Below, piece by piece: positions 50,101 through 56,100 of a stretch of DNA of 62,000 nt. Numbering within the stretch: position 1 is the first letter of the stretch; each line of letters opens with the position of its first letter. The stretch covers positions 55,793 through 117,792 of the forward strand of contig JBBHKE010000918.1 of the NCBI GenBank assembly GCA_037447655.1. The letters run 5' to 3'. The stretch is from Zygnema cylindricum (Eukaryota > Streptophyta > Zygnematophyceae > Zygnematales > Zygnemataceae). A program made the position numbers and the translations under genes. The notes below the pieces were generated by a model. It did no database searches and was not told the origin of the DNA. It saw nothing but the letters and a program-made list of their open reading frames with translations.

Positions 50101-53100
50101 AAAAGTATGGCGTCTGCAAAAATCCTTGTACAGATTGAAACAGGCGCCCAAAACCTAGTACCTTTATCTTCATAAGGTACTCACTGACTTTGGTTTTGTT
50201 TGTACAGTCTCGAATTCCGGAGTGTATGTGAAAGGAGAGGGAAATGACCAAATTATTTTCTCTGCGTACGTCGATGATTTTCTAATGATTAGCGATAAGC
50301 TGTCTATCATTAATGAGTTAAAGAAGTATTTTAGATAGCATTTCAAAGTGACGGATTTGAGGGAAGTACGTTACATAATGGGGATTGAGGTTATACGATC
50401 CAGCGAGAATGTAATTAACTTGAGTCAAGATCAGAATTGTAGAGAGGTCTTGACTAGATTTGGTATGATTGGCGCGAAACCTGTCTCGACGCCATTAGAT
50501 CCAAAAATAGAGTACAAAAAGTACAAAGAGGAAAAGAATGTATCTGTTCCATACCGTGAGGCATTTGGTAGCTTAATATATTCGAGTGTAGGTACACGTC
50601 TGTGTACTTTTGGTACGACGTACGTTTAGTTGTACTTGTTTGCTTAGAGAGGAAGTATTTAGTACTCAGTCGTTTTCGGACAAGTCCATCTTTGTAAGAA
50701 GGGAAAAACTTCCGGTGGAATATATGTCTTTTGCTGGAGTGCTCTCTTCTTACTATCTTTGCTTCCGCATTTTATTTTGTCTTTCTTCTATCATATTGTG
50801 AATCGATCCTTACTCTTACTGAATTCGACAGCGTGAACTTCACTTTCAAGGGAAACAACAATTTGAGCAAAAGTATAAACAATGAACCATATCGTACCCG
50901 CTGTGCAACTAACAATCGGCAATAAAAATAGTATAATGATCGGCGGGTTGCCTCTGTTGGTACCAATATGGGATAACATTGAACTATTGCCGTAGACGTC
51001 AAAGAAACTTAGCCCTAAAAAATAGTAAAGGTCGGTGTGTACGCACGATTAAATCAAGCGCAATCTGAAATATTTGTCTTTTAGGGGCCCTCTTTATTAA
51101 GTGAAATGATCAAATTTGTCCTCTATACCGGAGTGTGATCGATGAGAAAATGGGATAAAATGATAGAATCGGAAATATTTATCGCGGGCCACGAGAAATT
51201 CCAATCATCAGTTATTATTTCTTTCATACCGATATGCAATGCTAAACACAAGACAATGCACTAGAGGTGCATTGGTTAAATCGGTCTTATGCCTATATGC
51301 CTATATGTTCTGGTCAAAGACGGGATACAGATGATTTAGATAAGAAGAACATACGGCTGCAATTGAAGCCAACCAAGTTGAAAGTCTTGTTCACCTGCAA
51401 CATATCACATAGGAACAAGATCAACAATATTTGTTTCATTGACAAAATATACCAATGATAACTCCTTGGTTCCGTAATCCTCTCTGAGGTGATAAGTAAA
51501 CCTCTCTGAAGTGATAAGTTCCTAATTTTACATTTTGGCTACTAAAATCTTTACTTTTCACTTTCTTGTGATAAAAAACTAGTATTATTTTAAATATCAC
51601 TATTGAAACTTCTTATCTTGCAAATAATTTGTTCAAACGATACAATGTAATTATCCAGAGTTGAAGAGAAAGAAGCTTACAAGGATGGAATCATCACAAC
51701 TCAATTTTCTCGCGAGATTGTTTGGATAGCTTGAACAAAGACTTACGCAGTCAATAAAAACAGATACTATTCCATAATCGATGTCACCAACACAATTTGT
51801 TGTAACACATTTCGCTAGTAGTGAACACTCCTTCACAAAGTTACTGTTTATGTTTTTAGAAAAATTGGTGATGGATGGTAAGGAGCACACTAACAAGGGA
51901 GTACTACTATCTTGCTCCTCTCGTAGAATAAGCAAAATTTATAAGGTGTGCTTGACATAATGCTCTTACCTTTTTTTTCACTCATGAAGGTTCTTACCTA
52001 TAGTGCAATGTAATTGAGCTGGAAACAGACAATTCTCATAGAAGTACTTATAATAGGAAATAACCTCAACGTACCTTTCTACAACTGTAAAGTTCAGTCT
52101 GAGTTTCGTTGCATCCACCAAACCGTTTTATAATTGAGTGATTTCCATTGAAATACATTTTTCCTGATATGCCACCATATGGAGCATTGAGAAACAAATA
52201 CCAAATTCCGTCTGGGAGAAGAAATTGAACCTTAAAGTCATATTGTTGTAGGGACGAAAATTCTTGGTTATTTTCAAACCTGCAATAGCGAACCAAAAAC
52301 ATAAACAACAACTTTCATTATGTTACCTGAGAATGTTCCTATGTTTTGTGATTTTTGGATAAAATTTTGTAAAACGAAAATTGTAAACTCAAGTTCTTTT
52401 TAAAGAAATATTGAGCTCTTTTGTGCTTTTTTGTCAAATTTCACGTTTTTTCCCACCATGACCTTGTTGGTGGTATGGTTTAATACTCGATAGGCTACTA
52501 GGCTTTGCAACTTTTGTCGTATCCTAAAAATGGCCTTTTTTTAGCTATTACTGCTAATTTCCCTTCATTGTTATTAGAGTCGAAAATGTAAGCTCTACTA
52601 ATGAATACTTTGACGTGGGAAACCTTAGGATTGAGTCCGTTCAATGTCTCAAAAGGTATCAATTTCTTGACTTCTCGGGCGAGACATCTATTTCACAGGT
52701 AAGAGATTGCACTAATGGCCTCTCCCTATGATTATGGACTCATAAAGTGGACAACCATCATGCTGCGTCATCTTGACCATGTTTCATGTTTCATGTCATC
52801 TTCATCATGATTGCGTGTCATCTAGACCAATATGCAACTCATCCTCTCGGCGACGCCATTCTATTGATGAGTGTATAGTTCGAATAGTTGATTCCCTCTG
52901 CTTTGTGGCAATCACTAATTTCGAAGGAAAGTTATTCTCTTATGTGGTCGCGACTTTTTCTTTGATATTGTTTTATGATTTGACACACTTAAGAATTTGA
53001 ACCTCCTGTTAAAAAGTGGATTACTTTAAAATGTTTGAAAACTCTCTCTTCTATTAAAAGAGGTAAATATGTGTGATCCTAGTGTAGTCCTCAAACATAT

Positions 53101-56100
53101 TTTTTCGCTATATGAGGCAACTCTTGTCGGTCACACACCTAAGTAGGTCAATTCAAGGGAGCGGCTCACCCATCTTTTTTCGATTTGAGGGAAAATAATC
53201 TGGTGTTTTTTCATGATTTCGCTTCGAGGAGTTAGCCCCATTCCATTGACTAACTTTCTTTATTGCCTTAGAGTTTTAGTGCTTGTGGGCTCATAAATTA
53301 TGTCCCTGGTTGCTTTGCTTTTCTTCAATACGGCTCTAACTGGAGTGACTCTGACTTGTATATATGTTTTCGCAAAGAGTGGACATGTTTCCTGCCTTCG
53401 AGGAGACGTGGTATATCTGCAAATGCCAAAGTCCTCGACATTTAACCTCGTCAATGTTGCTGGTTGAATTCCCATGTCATCAAAAGTGGATGCCGTGTGA
53501 GAATGTCATACTGTTATGGGGCCATCGTCGATGTTGGATTTTCCTCGATGTTGGATTTTCAGCTGCTATTCTAGCATTGTTGTTTTATCCTTTAGGTTAT
53601 GATTGTACAAAGTGAGTTATCTACATCGTTGAAGAAGGAAAGTGTTTTACGAACAATGTGTATTACAAGACATAGAACATTATCCTCCAAAATGCCAGTG
53701 CATTACAGATGTTTCCCATATGCTTGAGTGACGTTTTGGCTACACTTTAATTGTATGTACGTTGAGCCATCCTCTCTCCTTCGGCCACGGTAAACCTTTA
53801 ACTCACAAGCTTTATTTTCCTCTCTGCTGCCACCTTGGAATAATCCCGCTATCCTCCACATGAGGGATAATGTAGCGGTCCTGTTTGAAATCATGAACAT
53901 GTAGGACTTTTTTTTATTGTTTGAGATCAAAGCTTGTAGTCGACTAACACCTCAAATCTCCAAGTCTCAATTTCTTGTGGTGAATATAATGGGAAAATCT
54001 GGCATGTAATGCGTATAGGGGAGATCACGGAGAAATTCGAAAACCACTTTCGTCTGAAACACATGTGTTCAAACGCTCTTGTGTAAAGCATCCAATTAAT
54101 GGAGATAAGTTTTGTAGATGACTCCACCATTCTACATCATCATTGGTGGTGAGCAAACAAATTCTTTCCCCTTCTTTCCCCTCTTGAGCTTGAATTCATT
54201 CACCTTTCCATGATGCTTGTCATGGATGTATTTTCGGCAAACTTCAATCAAACTGTCTAGTTTGTCGCAATAAAAACATTCCTTTTCGACCTTATTCTTA
54301 GTTCGGTAATGGATGTCTCTTTACCTTGGTTATATTTCTCTAGTTTTAAGAGGCGAATACAAAACTCTCAGCGTTGAATTTCCAATTAGACATAACCTTT
54401 GTGTTGACGTCAAAACTCATAGAATCTCCACGAGGTCCCATTCTACAGGGTGCCATCCCTTTTATCAAGCCGAGTGAGGATATGTTTGAACTCGACAAAA
54501 AAGGAAAGCATGAGAAGAATGTTTTTTTGTCATTTGGGAACTTGAGTCATTTAGCATAGGCTTCGGCACACAAAGTTGGAATAGCTTGAGGTGTAAGCCT
54601 CTATAGAAGTGTCGTCTTCGTAAATAGTGCTCCTATTATTCTTTTACAGCAGGAATCAGGAAATCATCCTTAAAAGCTTGTGTTCGTTACTCTCTCTCCC
54701 TATATCTCTCGCTCCCTCTTCCCCCTCTCCCACTCTCTCCCTCTCACTCCTTACCTCTCTCCCTCTCTCTATATCCCTTTTCCCCTCTCACCCTCACTCC
54801 CCTTCCCCATCTCCCCCTCTCTCCCTCTCTCCGTCTCCCTCTTTACGTCTTCCTCTACCTCTCTCTCCCTCCCTCTCTCCCACTCCGTCTCCAACTATAT
54901 CTGTCCCTCCCCCTCCCCCTAACCTCCTCCCCCTCTCCCCCTCTCTCCCTCTCCCTCTCTCGCTCTCCGTCTCCCTCACAATGTTCGAACAAATGAGGAT
55001 GTGCCACGTGGAAATGTTGTGAATGATTACGCAATCATTTATGTTACTTTTTGAGGAGTGAGCAACCGAAATTGGATTTGGTTACGTTTTGAGGAGATTC
55101 TCGCAGTAAAAAGGGGAATCTTAGACTTTTGTGTAAATCGGCAAATTGACCGGTGTCTCGTTTGTCGGTTGATGTTTATTTTGGATGAATTTGGACTTCA
55201 ACGATTCCCACAATAAAGAAGGTGATTGTTACGTTACCGTGCGAATCAGCAAAGAGGCTGAAATCGCGTGGAGTTTTGTTTTTAAGATTTTTGCCGATTT
55301 TTTCAACGGGAGGGAAATTGTTAGATTCATTGTTGAATCACGCTAAGTGATGCTTCAATAAACGGCAATATAATTCGCTTTCGCGTAAGAAGCGCTCAAC
55401 TTTGATTCGCGTCTATGCATTGGTGGATATATTATGTGCGAGTTTTCTGCACGGGTTGATTCCTGACATTCTGTCTTGGAAGTCACTTTCATATCGGGTT
55501 GGCGAACGAAGCTTTTGGCTTCGATCCTCAAATATACATTTTGTGTACGTTTGGAGTTTTGTACTTTTGGAGTAATTGACGTTTGGCGCCAAAACGTACG
55601 ACTTGGTTTTGCGCGTACATGTAACTTTGGAGTTTAGTGCGCGTACGGCGTGCGTGGGAATTCTTCTCCTTTTGTGTTTTAGTTTTGAGAGGAAAGCGCG
55701 TCAGTCTTTTTTCCACGCGCTTTTTCGTCCCCACGTTTCCTCCTCGTTTGTTGCTCGTGAAGGCGCCATGTATGTGGTATGACAGTATTGCACTGCACGT
55801 TTGTTTGGGAGACATTTAAGTGCAGAAATAGCAGCTGTAGAGTAATCCTTGACTTAGCTTTTGATCAATTTAGGTGAAGAGGTGTGGATCCTAAGTTTTT
55901 ACCTAGTGATCAACTAAGAGAAAGATGAAGATCCTTCGTGATCAATTAAGAGAGAGGTGAAGATCTTTTGCAATCAATTCAGCGGTCTCCAAGATCCTTA
56001 GTGATCCATTCGAAGATTAGAGGTGTTAAGGATTGTGATCATTCTTGAGTGAACTTTTAAGTTTGTAGAGAAGAGAGGAGCGAAGAGTTGATGTAAAAGA

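Larger units (their letters stand above)
46251..50813 (+). mobile_element. Copia retrotransposon with 5' LTR, internal deletion near 3' end
   Basis: 5' LTR 46251-46726, PBS, then gag (46942 on: NELFDGFLALVDQR; NYQIWKKYIKA-TAA-LLLRHLW), a zinc knuckle near 47430 (CNKTSHMSSSC, KCEKWGH), a Gly-rich run, protease (EWIIHSNASHHVC), GAG-pre-integrase (duplicated), integrase (VIVNDYSRLTLLYFLKNKSD, VRSDNGEEF, HHLRIWGC) and RT (YAPVVKFDSLKMLIAIAAAG, MDVETAFLNGELEEEVFMKV, YVDDFLMI, TDLREVRYIMG). RNase H is missing: the frame runs GSLIYSSVGT into a 5'-truncated 3' LTR. Many Gln-context TAR codons (47336, 49650, 50156, 50336). The protease DSG is HSN, so inactive. Confidence 0.9.
25627..51680 (-). other. 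Giant intron 6 (about 26 kb), transposon nest
   Basis: Separates exon 6 (phase 0 out) from exon 7 (phase 0 in). It holds at least five retroelement pieces in both orientations and a hAT relic. 25627-28269 shows no genes or elements I can name. A proline-rich candidate exon at 40760 may belong to the gene. Confidence 0.65.

Noticed and set aside
54627-55022. Ser/Pro/Leu frame and its Arg/Gly/Glu antisense
   Set aside because: Pure product of the pyrimidine-rich tract, no non-repetitive core.
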